Assembly: GCA_017478085.1 (NCBI GenBank)
Contig: JAFVEE010000008.1
Span: 1 to 32,434 of the forward strand
Direction of reading: 5' to 3'
DNA length: 32,434 nucleotides
DNA from: Prevotella sp.
GTDB lineage: Bacteria; Bacteroidota; Bacteroidia; Bacteroidales; Bacteroidaceae
A model generated the notes under the pieces. The model was not told the origin of the DNA and ran no database searches. It saw only the letters and a list, made by a program, of their open reading frames with translations. A program made the translations under genes and the position numbers. Below, one piece after another: positions 17,701-25,749 of the stretch. Numbering within the stretch: position 1 is the stretch's first letter; each line of letters starts with the position of its first letter.

Positions 17701-18161
17701 TGCAGGGCCTCGTCGACGGTGGTGATGCCCAGACCCTCGAACTCTTTCATCGACACGGTCTGCGTGGCAAAGGAGATCTCGCGCTCTGGTATGGCCAGGT
17801 TGTTGCCGGCCAGGCGGCGCTTCGACTTCACGGTCACTTCCTTCAGCACGGTGGCGCTCGACATCATGACCTTGAAGGTGGTCTTGTTGATGGGCAGGGT
17901 CTGCGTCTTCAGGCCCACGTAGCTGAAGCGTATCTTGTCTTTCTGGTTCTTCACCTTCATCGTGAAGTTACCATTCAGGTCGGTCACGGCGCTCTCGATG
18001 ATACGCCCCGTGGCATCGATCTCGCACACGGTGGCACCCATCAGCGGGCCCATGTCGTCGCTCACCGTACCGTGAACCGACGTTATCTGCTGTGCCTGCA
18101 GGCCTAAGGCCAGCGCGCACAGAATGGTCGTAAGGATATATCTGAGTTGTTTCATAGCCAT
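14733..18161 (-). CDS. SusC/RagA-family TonB-dependent outer-membrane transporter
   Basis: A 1142-residue transporter. A signal peptide ends near LGLQAQ (residue 24). A carboxypeptidase-regulatory-like domain covers about 28-100 (VHGTVSDDMGPLMGATV, YVGLKTQTLPI). The linker LKEVTVKSKR (106-115) resembles the usual TonB-box-containing LxEVVV segment. The plug covers about 135-258, with EALQGRIAGLDIV, MRLRGTTSVS, NPLIVVDG and LKDAGATAIYGSQGGSGVI, the SusC signature. The barrel ends KSYTLGVTVRF with the terminal Phe typical of outer-membrane proteins. It imports ligand presented by the SusD encoded 39 bp downstream. Only 3 bp separate it from the upstream fasciclin gene. Met1 or Met3 could be the start. 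Substrate is unknown. Confidence 0.97.
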   Translation of the reverse strand: MAMKQLRYILTTILCALALGLQAQQITSVHGTVSDDMGPLMGATVCEIDATGRIIESAVTDLNGNFTMKVKNQKDKIRFSYVGLKTQTLPINKTTFKVMMSSATVLKEVTVKSKRRLAGNNLAIPEREISFATQTVSMKEFEGLGITTVDEALQGRIAGLDIVAGGDLGSGSTMRLRGTTSVSDLTNGNPLIVVDGNIRNDLDMDNFDLAGANQEKFAELLNVNPEDIASITVLKDAGATAIYGSQGGSGVIELTTKRGSRGKPKLTYSLKLTGTYQPKGYDLLTGDDYTMLLKESYFNPRQSDEASNIRELNYDPTYSEYQQYNNNTDWYDAVTQWGLRQNHYLTIEGGGEKATFRISGGFDHETGSVIEQKLNRFSTRVNLDYNVSERIRVSTNFAMTYTKNHRNSDNLLWLAMLKMPNMSIYEQDPDTGEDTDAYYNMLQSASNVFNPSSGKTDNQKAYRNPVASAHLAKNTSATYDMNPELIINYKLLGMDEDHWRLDWRGSVYMNIFNSYDDSFYPAELTTVDWHDGINTSYSGSSKRVSFNTKQQLTLTPAFTNKDHSAGLMGRFELNTGTSSSQGTSGKGLPSGGIESPDAGSLVTGISSGYGEWRSMNFVLQGHYAYKGGLYSLTASLRAEGTTKFGPDKRWVYYPSASFRWNIIDEPWMKWATKYLSMLSLRPSWGVNGNQPSRDYLYTSIYSSTGAYLDMSGLMRPENIRLTNLTAQRTNSWNLGIDLGFLDDRLKVTLEGYTQTTKDILQANFRIPSNAGFTTLPYRNNGKMRNMGWEFHIDTNKLIKKGKFSMDMNVNFGNNRNEILEMDENLLKNQNSTFTNVNRQVLTRIQLHNAFGSIYGFRSLGVYNCSYDFLETNWKTQLIQSNYNTYQDFVNDFLSGNLPEQFYTDVLKTTRMPLTAPVAQNAEGKVIVDDEGKPIPMAFAYDNESTSTRFFKGGDAIYEDVNHDGNINALDIVYLGTSLPKLTGGFGFTFNYGDWRLSTQFTYRLGNKILNLSRLDLEAMISNNNQAEAVNYRWRKEGDVTSIPRALYGADSNRNTLISDRFVEKGDYLRLNYLQLTYALKKKLVKTIGLSGVSFYLSANNLFVLTKYSGVDPEVAYGGYGPACDTGQTPRSKSYTLGVTVRF

Positions 18162-18164
18162 TCG

Positions 18165-20993
18165 TTACTCGTTTGAAGCGTTAGCAATAGCGATCTTCTG
18201 GTTCACCTCGTCCTCCCAGCTGGTGAGCTGGCTCTCGGCGAAGAACAGTGCGCCGCTCTTCAGCCTGTGCACCACGCCGTCGCTGGTGGCATAGATCAGC
18301 TTGTTCTGGTCGTTGCCGCCACCCTTCTGCTGGGCCGTACTGGTCGATGCACCCTGGTTCCAGAACTCGCGGATGATCTTGTTGTAGAGACCGCTCTCGG
18401 TGTCGATGCTCAGCGAGCGGCCACTGATGGGATTGCCGGCGGCATCGAGTGCGGGCTGTGCGTGCCCGGCCTCGTCCATGGTGTACTGTCCCGTCACGGT
18501 CATGCTGGTGGCATCGGCGCTCACCTTCAGCGAGTAGAAGCGGTTGTTGGCAGGGTTCACCTTCGACGACTCGAAGGCGGTGTTGCTGATGCGTTCGCCA
18601 TTCACCAGCACCGAGTAGTCCTGCACGTGATAGCGAATGAAGTCCTGAATGCGGCTCAGGATGACCTCCTGGGCGATGGCGGCATTGGCGGTAGTGCCCC
18701 ACTTCGTGGCCGTGGCCTGTGCCAGGTCAGTAGCGGTGGGCAGGTAGCCGCGTGCCTGCAGGTCCTTGATGACCTCGTTGGTGGGTACGTAGACGGTGTA
18801 GTGGTAACCGTCGAAGAGCGACAGGTTGTAGTGGCCGTTGTTGGGATAGGCCTGCACCGAACCGCTGCTGGCCGAACCGCTCAGCGAGGTGGTGAAGAGG
18901 CTGCTGCTGTTGATCAGGCTGAAGAACTCGCTGAACTCAGGCGTGTTCTTCAGGACCGAGTAGACCGACTCAGTGCTGCTCATGGGAATGCCGCCCGACA
19001 TCTGGTACGACTTACCGTTGCCGATGCCGTTCTTCTCCTTGGTCTGGTCGTAGATCACGTCGACCACCACGGGCTGGTTGTTCTCGATGGCCAGGCTGTC
19101 GGTGGCGATGGGCAGGTTGGCCTCCTCCAGCTGGTAGCCGCCAGACACGGTCATCGTGTTCTCAACATCGGGGTTGAGCACGCGCACCACGCTGCCGGCA
19201 CGGGTCATGTAGTACTCCTGACCGCTGTTCAGCGCACCCACGATGATGAGCTGGTTCATCAGGTCCTTCAGTCGGTTCTCCACGATGTCGCGGGCCGTCT
19301 CGCTCTGCAAGGGAATGGGGTCGCGCTTCCAGCCGCCATTGCCGTCGCTGCGCAGCGGGTAGCGGCGGGCCTTCACGCGGTTGGCCACCTGCACGGTGGG
19401 GTCGGTGTCGTAGTAGAACTCATAGAGCATACCCTGTGTGGCGCCATAGAGCGTGGGGTCCACGTAGGTGAGCAGGGCGGTGTTGGTGGGCAGCAGCAGG
19501 CTGTAGGTGGCCTCCATTGACGACAGCAGCGACTTGAAGCCCAGCTGGTCGATGGCCCAGTAGATGATGTTCATCGTCTCCTTGTGGATCTGGGCGGGGA
19601 AGGCTACCGATGCGTAGCTCGACGGGGCGAACACCTTGTTGGTGAGGTAGACCACGCCGTTGCAGCCCATAAAGCAGGAGTCGACGTTCTCGGGCAGCAC
19701 GTTCATCGTGACCTGTGCGTCGTCGACGATGCTGGAGAACTTCGAGGGCACGGTGCTCACGAAGCTGTTCAGCATGTTGTTGTTCAGCAGGTCGGCCAGC
19801 ACATCGTCGGGCACGTTGTCCCACGTGCCGTACTGGTCGCGCAGTGCCGAGCCGCCGCCCGTCTGCCACCAGGCAGCCAGGGCCTCGTCGCTGGGCACCA
19901 GCATGGCGGCAGCATCGTAGTGGTAGTCAATGCCGTCGCGGTTGTATATGTATTGGTTCCATCCCGGGTCGAAGAGCAGGGTGGCATCGGGTGCCGTCAC
20001 GCCGTCGGGCAGCACGTCGTTGGCGCGCCCGCCGTTAGAGAGGTCGCTCAGGTAGCGCAGGTTGAAGACGACCGAGTCCTGCGGCGTGTAGCTGGTGTTG
20101 TACAGTCGGTTGTACTCCGTGAGCAGCGTGTTGTTGAAGTAGGGAGCCGAGAAGCGGTCAATGAGGTTCGACCAGCGGCTCATGTTGTTGGGGTGCTGCC
20201 GCAGGATCTCGGCCATGTTGTCGACGGGTTCCAGCACCTCGGCCACCTTATGTATGTAGCCGTTCTTACAGGTGATGTTCTCGGAGGTGACCTCCACGCC
20301 GTTGATCCACGACACGTTGATGCTGTTGGACCGTCCGTTCGACAGCTTCTGCATGTCCTCGTTGGTGATGCTGTTCACGCGCATGAACTCAGGCAGCAGG
20401 TGGATGATGGGTCGGGCGGTAGCGTCCTTGAACACCTTGATGGGCTTGCCGTTGGCCTGCAGCCTCTCCCACGCCTTGGTGGCGGGCATGGAGGCGGGGT
20501 TCAGGTCGGGCACCGAGTCGTAGATGCTCGTTGCCGTGAGTCGGCGCATGGACGCACCCTTGGTGGGATCTTCCGAGCTGCCGGTGGCGGCAGCGTTGGA
20601 GAGCAGCTCGATGAGGTAGGCATTGTTCACCATGGCGGTGTTGAGCAGCATGGTCTTCTGTGCCTTGGTGAGCTGACTGTAGGATCGCACGCCCCACCGG
20701 TTGGTCTGGAACCAGCGTTCGAAGGCAGCGTCGTCGGCGGCAAAGATGGTCTTCGAACCGGTATGGCCGAGCACTTCGGCCTGACCCAGGTCGTCGACCA
20801 GTCTGAGCAGCGTGGTGTAGCTTTGCCCGTCGGGGTCGTTTTGCAACCGCTCGTAGATAGAGTTGCCCAGCCAAGAAGGCTGTCCTGTGAGCATGTCGTC
20901 TTCGCACGACTGCAGGAGCGAGGCACTCATCAGCAGGCCGCAAGCGGCGATGGCCATCTTGCGGCTGTGTCTTACGATTAGTCTTCGTTTCAT
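18165..20993 (-). CDS. Four-domain fasciclin surface lipoprotein, first gene of unit
   Basis: A 942-residue lipoprotein with lipobox LQSC (Cys30) and EDDM after it. Four FAS1-like domains can be traced. One at about 43-257 has TTLLRLVDDLGQAEVL, KTIFAADDAAF and NGYIHKVAEVLEPV. One at about 261-458 has AAMLVPSDEALAAWW, LLNNNMLNS and GVVYLTNKVFAP. One at about 473-625 has IIYWAIDQLGFKSLLSSM and YSLLLPTNTALL. One at about 690-915 has FFSLINSSSLFTTSL, YTVYVPTNEVI and FIRYHVQDYSVL. The Phe/Leu-x-Pro-Thr/Ser-Asn pattern and the closing NG-hydrophobic strand are the FAS1 hallmarks. As first gene of the unit it is likely made at high level. It is probably a surface binding protein cooperating with the SusCD pair encoded next; the ligand is unknown. 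Confidence 0.88.
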   Translation of the reverse strand: MKRRLIVRHSRKMAIAACGLLMSASLLQSCEDDMLTGQPSWLGNSIYERLQNDPDGQSYTTLLRLVDDLGQAEVLGHTGSKTIFAADDAAFERWFQTNRWGVRSYSQLTKAQKTMLLNTAMVNNAYLIELLSNAAATGSSEDPTKGASMRRLTATSIYDSVPDLNPASMPATKAWERLQANGKPIKVFKDATARPIIHLLPEFMRVNSITNEDMQKLSNGRSNSINVSWINGVEVTSENITCKNGYIHKVAEVLEPVDNMAEILRQHPNNMSRWSNLIDRFSAPYFNNTLLTEYNRLYNTSYTPQDSVVFNLRYLSDLSNGGRANDVLPDGVTAPDATLLFDPGWNQYIYNRDGIDYHYDAAAMLVPSDEALAAWWQTGGGSALRDQYGTWDNVPDDVLADLLNNNMLNSFVSTVPSKFSSIVDDAQVTMNVLPENVDSCFMGCNGVVYLTNKVFAPSSYASVAFPAQIHKETMNIIYWAIDQLGFKSLLSSMEATYSLLLPTNTALLTYVDPTLYGATQGMLYEFYYDTDPTVQVANRVKARRYPLRSDGNGGWKRDPIPLQSETARDIVENRLKDLMNQLIIVGALNSGQEYYMTRAGSVVRVLNPDVENTMTVSGGYQLEEANLPIATDSLAIENNQPVVVDVIYDQTKEKNGIGNGKSYQMSGGIPMSSTESVYSVLKNTPEFSEFFSLINSSSLFTTSLSGSASSGSVQAYPNNGHYNLSLFDGYHYTVYVPTNEVIKDLQARGYLPTATDLAQATATKWGTTANAAIAQEVILSRIQDFIRYHVQDYSVLVNGERISNTAFESSKVNPANNRFYSLKVSADATSMTVTGQYTMDEAGHAQPALDAAGNPISGRSLSIDTESGLYNKIIREFWNQGASTSTAQQKGGGNDQNKLIYATSDGVVHRLKSGALFFAESQLTSWEDEVNQKIAIANASNE

Positions 20994-21010
20994 AGTTGTT
21001 AGTTATTTTT

Positions 21011-21018
21011 TAAAGTTA
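21011..21018 (-). promoter_or_regulatory. Possible -7 element of the seven-gene unit
   Basis: The minus-strand TAACTTTA matches TAnnTTTG at all but the last base and lies 18 bases before the start codon at 20993. No TTTG box sits at the right distance upstream, because that space is G/C-homopolymeric. It is a weak candidate, but no CAAAnnTA (the complement of the consensus) occurs elsewhere in 21181-21460. Confidence 0.3.
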
Positions 21019-21049
21019 TTGTTAGTGATTCGGGGGGAGGGGGGCTTTT

Positions 21050-21179
21050 GGGACTGATTGGGAGTCTTTGGGAGTTGTTGGGACTCTTTGGGACTTGTTG
21101 GGACTTGTTGGGACTTATTGGGAGTCTTTGGGATTAATTGGGACTGAGTGGGACTAATTGGGATTCATTGGGAGCCTCA
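21050..21179. repeat. Thirteen GGG units at exact 10-bp period
   Basis: GGG starts at 21050, 21060 and every 10 bp to 21170 on the top strand, with unit consensus GGGACTNNTT. Just before it, 21032-21044 is six G, A, six G. The period is not a multiple of three, so the stretch is not coding. The 467-bp gap between 20993 and 21461 holds this array, the CCGTCT array and a hairpin. Confidence 0.92.
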
Positions 21180-21222
21180 GATGGCCATCATGCCTCGCGA
21201 GCCATAGTGGCTATCTTTTTGC

Positions 21223-21363
21223 CCGTCTAAAAAATCCGTTCGTCCGTCTATCCGTCTAAAAAAACCGTTCGTCCGTCTATCCGTCTTAAAACCCGTCTAT
21301 CCGTCTTAAAAACCGTTCATCCGTCTATCCGTCTTGAAACCATCCGTCTACCCGTCTAAAAAA
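21223..21363. repeat. CCGTCT-rich tandem array
   Basis: CCGTCT occurs eleven times in 21223-21357 and once more at 21405. The longer unit is CCGTTCGTCCGTCTATCCGT followed by CTAAAA, about 27-29 bp, seen at 21236, 21265 and (with one change) 21313, with shortened units at 21292 and 21340. Spacers are A-runs. Confidence 0.85.
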
Positions 21364-21377
21364 TAAACGAAGGAAGC

Positions 21378-21412
21378 GGAGACGGGTTTTCTTGAGTGGT
21401 CTACCCGTCTCC
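21378..21412 (-). terminator. Hairpin downstream of the 1311-residue protein gene
   Basis: GGAGACGGGT (21378-21387) and ACCCGTCTCC (21403-21412) form a perfect 10-bp stem with a 15-base loop, 49 bases past the stop at 21461. On the minus strand a T-rich stretch (TTTATTTTTT) follows after about 10 bases. Both arms carry the same CCGTCT word as the array next to it. Confidence 0.45.
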
Positions 21413-21460
21413 ACTCCCTTGATCAGAGGTTATGGAGCTTTCGTTCCTTCAGCATCTATC

Positions 21461-24400
21461 TTACTTCAGGTTCAGCTTCTTCACGATCACGGCGCCGTTG
21501 CTGAGCGTCTGGCGCATGATCACGATACCCTTCTGCGGAGCCAGCGTGCGCTGACCGTTCATGGTGTAGTACTCGGTGCGGAGCACGGTAGCAGCCATGT
21601 TGCCGGCCACCTCCTTGATGCTGGTCACGCCGTCGCCAGTAGCCTCCTTGCTGCTGTTGGCACCATAGTAGAAGAGCTGGAAGTCGTCCATGATAGCCCA
21701 GGTGTTAGCGTCCTGAGTCTTGATACCGATGCGCAGCGAGCCGTCGGCACCCACCTTGGCATACACCTTGTTCTGGTAAGGCTTCGACTCGAGGTTGAAG
21801 AACACTACCGACGACACCATGTCGCTGGGAATGTAGACCGTCTCGCCAGCCTCGTTGGTGGTGCTGCCGCCAACCTTGGTCTCAACCGTCTCCTCGTCGC
21901 CGGTCTCCTCGTTCATCTTGGTCTCGATGATGGTGGGCTGCTCGGCCTGTGCACCCTCCAGGATGGCCTTCACCAGCTTCTGGTTCTCAGTGGGCTGCTC
22001 GGCCTTCAGGTCGGTGTTGGCATAGAGCACGGTGTTGGTCGACTCGGCATTGTCCTTGCGGAAGAAGGCGTTGGCACGCACCTCGTAGATGCCCTCGGGC
22101 AGACCGTAGAACACCTGGTACATATCGAATGCCTTGTGGTAGTACTCCAGAGCCAGGGCACCCTTCTGGGTGTCGTCGTTACCGAAGTTGTAGCCGTCGG
22201 TACCCTTCCAGCCGTCGATGGCGTTGGTCTCAACACCCTCGATGACCTTCGAGAACTTAGCGCTCTGAACCATCTGCGTGAGCTCCTGAGGATTCTCGTC
22301 GCTGCCATAGAACTGAGTGGGAGCGTACTTCTTGCTGATGCAAGCATAGAACTTCTCGATCCACTCGTCGATGTTGGCCAGCGTGAGCTGCTTGCTGCTG
22401 GCAGCCTCGTCGAACTGGTTGCCCAGGCTCTCGGCCTCCATCACCCAGTCGTAGGTCACGATGCCCTCGTCGAGCTCGCCCGACTCCGACACGGCGGTCA
22501 GGGCGTCGTCGAGATCCTGGCGAGCGTCGAACACCTCGTCGACCTTGGCCAGCTGCTCCTTGTAGGCATCGATCTGCTTCATCAGGTCGTCGATCTCGCT
22601 GTCGAAGATGTCGTTCTGCGAAGCACGCAGGCGCAGGGCGCTGGTCCAGTCGCTGATGTTGGCCACGATGTAGCCATTGTCGCCCAGGTCGAGGATGGCC
22701 TGATCCAGAGCCTCAAGGCTGCTGTTCAGGTTGGCCATGCGCTCCTTGGCCTCGTTCAGGCCGTTCTTCGAAGCATAGAGGTCGGCCAGCACCTGGAACA
22801 TGGCGGGGCCGTCGGTGCCACCGATGGCAGCACGGGCAGCAGCCAGTGCATTCTGGATGCCCTCGGCCACGTCCTTGGTCAGACCAGCCGACAGCGAGGT
22901 CTCCACGTCGGCGATGGCAGCCTTCAGGGCCTCGTCTACCTTGGTGTGTTCGGTACCCCAGTAGGTCAGTTTGAAGTTATCGAAGATCACCCACGAGTCG
23001 CCCAGCTGGTTCGAGCTACCCTTCACGCCAATGCGCATGGGCTCACCGGCCGAGATCACAGCACCGTAGGCCGTGTTCATGTACATACCGTCGGCGAAGG
23101 CCACGGCAGCACTTGCCATGCCGTTGGGGAACCAGTAGACGGTACCGTCGTCGGCCGTGTTCGAGTTGTAGTCAGAGCTCTTCTTGTTAGTGGTCAGCAC
23201 GTTGCCCTCATCATCATAGCCAGCATAGAAGCCCTCGTCGGTAATCTGCTTGGGATCGCCGAAGATGTTGGTGAACGGGGTGGTGTTGTTGTTCATATAA
23301 ATATAGGTGGGAACCTGCATGTTGGGGTTGGCCTTGTAGTCAGCCCAGGCAGTGCCACGGCCATAGCGGTAGAAGCCCTGCACGCTGATCTCATACACGC
23401 CGATGGGCATGTCGTTCACCTGCTGATAGACATCGAACGAAGCGGTGTTCCAGCACTCGGCGCAGCTGTTCGACACAGCCACGTTGCCGGTCAGGTTGCC
23501 CTCGCGGGTCCAGCCCGTCCAGCTGTTGTCGAAGGCGGGGTTGGCCATACGGTCGGTCAGCTCAGTACCAGGCTTCACCTCAACACCCTTGATGATGTCG
23601 TCGATCATGCTGCGCAGGAAGGCAATCTCGGCTACGAGAGCCTCGTTGTCCATAGCACGCAACGCAATGATATGAATGGCAGAACCATTCTCGAAGTATC
23701 CGGGATACTTGTCAACATCCTGGTTGCAATAGCTGTGGAGCATCTGCACCACCATCGAGGAGCTGCCCTGGTCGATATACTTCTGCACGAAGTCCTTGGC
23801 GATAGCCACGCTGTCCTCATAGACCTTCCACAGGCGGATGTTCTCGCTCAGCGCGTTCTGGGCATTCTCCAGGTTAGCCTTGTAGGCCAGCACGTCGTCC
23901 TTGCCATTCACCTCGGGAATAGCCTTGGCAGCATTGTAGGCATCAACATACGACTGGGTGACAGCCGTAGCGGTGATCTCGGGAGCGGCATCGGCCAGCA
24001 CCTTGGCCCAGCCATAGAAGCGGTCGGCACCATTGCCGAAGAAGGTCAGCGAGAAGTCGTCGAAGATGGCCCATTCTGTAGCAATGTGATTTTCCTTCTT
24101 CACGCCAATGCGCAGGGTAGCGTCGGCGGGAATCTCCATGAACACGTAGTTCTTGTAGAGACCCAGCTCGTGCATGCAGTAGTTGGCAGAAGTCATGTAA
24201 TTAGGAATCCAGAAGCCGTTCGACTGAATCATGTCGGTGGTGCTTGAGGGAGGATTCTCAACGCTGGGAGCGCCAGCATAGATAGAAGCGATGGGGGTCT
24301 CCTCGGTCTGGTCGCCCACGGTTCCATAGAGGCGTGCAGCCTTAGAGGCAGCATCATTAGCAGTAAAGTGCTCGTAAGCCTCACTTGAGCTACCAGCACG

Positions 24401-25396
24401 ATAGAAAGCGTTCACGCCAATGGCATACAATCCAGGATAGAGCACCTTAACATCTTGATAGGTATTAAAGTCACGATCATAGTGCTCGGCATTGGTCGAA
24501 GTGTTGCCACCAGCACCGAATGCAGTGCCCTGCCAGCCCGTGAAGTTACCCACGGTGTCGAAGGTAGCGTTCGTAATCCAGCCCGAAGCGTCCTGCGGGT
24601 TGTGGCCCGTGGCGTTCTGCAGGTTGTTGGCCTTGGCCTCGTTGATTTCATCGATAGCAGCGTTAATCTGCTCCAGTGTTGCGTCCAGATTGTTGTAGAC
24701 GGCAACCCACTTGGCCACGTCGAGACCAGCAGCCTCGGCGCTCTCGATGGCAGCTTTCAGTTTCACAGACTGATCGTAAATATCCTTCAAGGGGCCATAG
24801 GCATTCCATTCGGGAACGGAATAGAACTCCCAGTCAATCCAGCCTTCCTCGAGGAACGGCGACAGGGCGCTGCCAGCAGCAGCATCGACGGCTGTACCCA
24901 CGAAGCCAGGATTGTTGGTGGGGTTCAGGGAAGGATTGGCGGGCGAAGCCTGCAGGCGATAGGTGTTTGCACCGTCGCCGGGCACTACCTGCCAGAAATA
25001 GTCAGGCTGCGTGCCACGGTCAACGAACATAGCGGTAGCGCTGTCGAAGAACACGAGCTTCCACGAATTCTTCACGGGAGAGAAATCATTGAAGAGCAGA
25101 GCAGCATCCTCAAGGGTCTTGCCATCGGGCACGGTGAAGCGGGCCAGGTTGGCACCGTCGCCCAGCGAGGCCTGTGTGCCCCAAGAGTTACCCTCGGTAA
25201 AGAACTGCTGTGCGCCCTTGTTGAAGAGCACATAGTAATTGCCTACCACGAACTGAGCGGGAGTACGCTCGATGGTCGACACGTCAACCGTGGGTGACGG
25301 TGCCTCCGGGGCAGTACGCTCAATGAGGTCAGCAGCATTTGCACTGAGGCCAACGAGCCACAGCGCACTCATGACGAGTAGTTTTGTAAACTTCAT
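21461..25396 (-). CDS. Large secreted protein with three lectin-like modules
   Basis: A 1311-residue protein with a signal peptide cleaved near SANA (residue 21). An N-terminal beta-rich domain covers about 45-195. Three related modules then alternate with helical stretches: about 268-455, 605-825 and 1040-1270. Each module begins with a phrase like NATFD...GWQG or NPAFDNSWTGW, has a PxGxYxIxVxAFYR strand, and ends with the signature TLRIGVK...W-x-I-x-D-D/N-F-x-L-x-Y/F-x-G. This layout suggests galactose-binding-like beta-sandwiches that bind carbohydrate. The helical spacers (DATLEQINAAIDEINEAKAN) resemble FIVAR-type stalks. No catalytic motif is seen. The C-terminus (YYTMNGQRTLAPQKGIVIM, then a Lys-rich end) resembles Prevotella secretion tails. 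It is transcribed toward the fasciclin-SusCD unit, but a terminator probably separates them. Function is inferred, not known. Confidence 0.8.
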   Translation of the reverse strand: MKFTKLLVMSALWLVGLSANAADLIERTAPEAPSPTVDVSTIERTPAQFVVGNYYVLFNKGAQQFFTEGNSWGTQASLGDGANLARFTVPDGKTLEDAALLFNDFSPVKNSWKLVFFDSATAMFVDRGTQPDYFWQVVPGDGANTYRLQASPANPSLNPTNNPGFVGTAVDAAAGSALSPFLEEGWIDWEFYSVPEWNAYGPLKDIYDQSVKLKAAIESAEAAGLDVAKWVAVYNNLDATLEQINAAIDEINEAKANNLQNATGHNPQDASGWITNATFDTVGNFTGWQGTAFGAGGNTSTNAEHYDRDFNTYQDVKVLYPGLYAIGVNAFYRAGSSSEAYEHFTANDAASKAARLYGTVGDQTEETPIASIYAGAPSVENPPSSTTDMIQSNGFWIPNYMTSANYCMHELGLYKNYVFMEIPADATLRIGVKKENHIATEWAIFDDFSLTFFGNGADRFYGWAKVLADAAPEITATAVTQSYVDAYNAAKAIPEVNGKDDVLAYKANLENAQNALSENIRLWKVYEDSVAIAKDFVQKYIDQGSSSMVVQMLHSYCNQDVDKYPGYFENGSAIHIIALRAMDNEALVAEIAFLRSMIDDIIKGVEVKPGTELTDRMANPAFDNSWTGWTREGNLTGNVAVSNSCAECWNTASFDVYQQVNDMPIGVYEISVQGFYRYGRGTAWADYKANPNMQVPTYIYMNNNTTPFTNIFGDPKQITDEGFYAGYDDEGNVLTTNKKSSDYNSNTADDGTVYWFPNGMASAAVAFADGMYMNTAYGAVISAGEPMRIGVKGSSNQLGDSWVIFDNFKLTYWGTEHTKVDEALKAAIADVETSLSAGLTKDVAEGIQNALAAARAAIGGTDGPAMFQVLADLYASKNGLNEAKERMANLNSSLEALDQAILDLGDNGYIVANISDWTSALRLRASQNDIFDSEIDDLMKQIDAYKEQLAKVDEVFDARQDLDDALTAVSESGELDEGIVTYDWVMEAESLGNQFDEAASSKQLTLANIDEWIEKFYACISKKYAPTQFYGSDENPQELTQMVQSAKFSKVIEGVETNAIDGWKGTDGYNFGNDDTQKGALALEYYHKAFDMYQVFYGLPEGIYEVRANAFFRKDNAESTNTVLYANTDLKAEQPTENQKLVKAILEGAQAEQPTIIETKMNEETGDEETVETKVGGSTTNEAGETVYIPSDMVSSVVFFNLESKPYQNKVYAKVGADGSLRIGIKTQDANTWAIMDDFQLFYYGANSSKEATGDGVTSIKEVAGNMAATVLRTEYYTMNGQRTLAPQKGIVIMRQTLSNGAVIVKKLNLK

Positions 25397-25496
25397 AAGC
25401 TGTTTTAAATTTGTAAAGTTAGTAAATATTAATAATTAGGTTTGTAAAAAATACGTATTAGCGGCCCAATGAAGGCCATGGTTTTGATATCGGGTG

Positions 25497-25504
25497 CAAA
25501 TATA
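25497..25504 (-). promoter_or_regulatory. Possible -7 element for the 1311-residue protein gene
   Basis: The minus-strand TATATTTG matches TAnnTTTG exactly and is about 100 bases before the start codon at 25396. No good TTTG box is present 19-21 bp upstream. The AT-rich leader contains a second, imperfect TAACTTTA about 20 bases before the ATG. Confidence 0.4.
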
Positions 25505-25613
25505 ATCAAAATTTTAATAAGTCGTATCATTTTTCACGGTTTTTTTCATTCACCCCGTGTTTTTTCTACACTCATAAGGCTTTTTTGGTGTTTTTCGAAG
25601 TGGGTGGTGTTGC

Positions 25614-25731
25614 AACGGAGGCTCCGTTAATGCTCAACGGGGGCCCCGTTGAACGTCAATGGAGGCTCCGTTGATGTTCAGCCGAGGCTCCGTTAATGGT
25701 CAACGGAGGCTCCGTTAATTTTCAACGGAAA
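25614..25731. repeat. Five-unit array of 15-bp palindromes at 22-bp period, locus 2
   Basis: Units start at 25614, 25636, 25658, 25680 and 25702, with a partial sixth (AACGGA) at 25724. The type sequence AACGGAGGCTCCGTT is the same as at 3641-3743. Unit 2 is AACGGGGGCCCCGTT, changed in both arms so that symmetry is kept. The 7-bp spacers nearly all end in TC. In the 588-bp gap 25397-25984 this array lies between an AT-rich leader (25397-25613) and the long inverted repeat. Confidence 0.92.
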
Positions 25732-25749
25732 TATGGGTATTTTTTTAAA

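Noticed and set aside
25397-25500. Riboswitch in the long leader of the 1311-residue protein gene
   Set aside because: The leader is AT-rich with no stable stem set or known aptamer motif that I can recognise.
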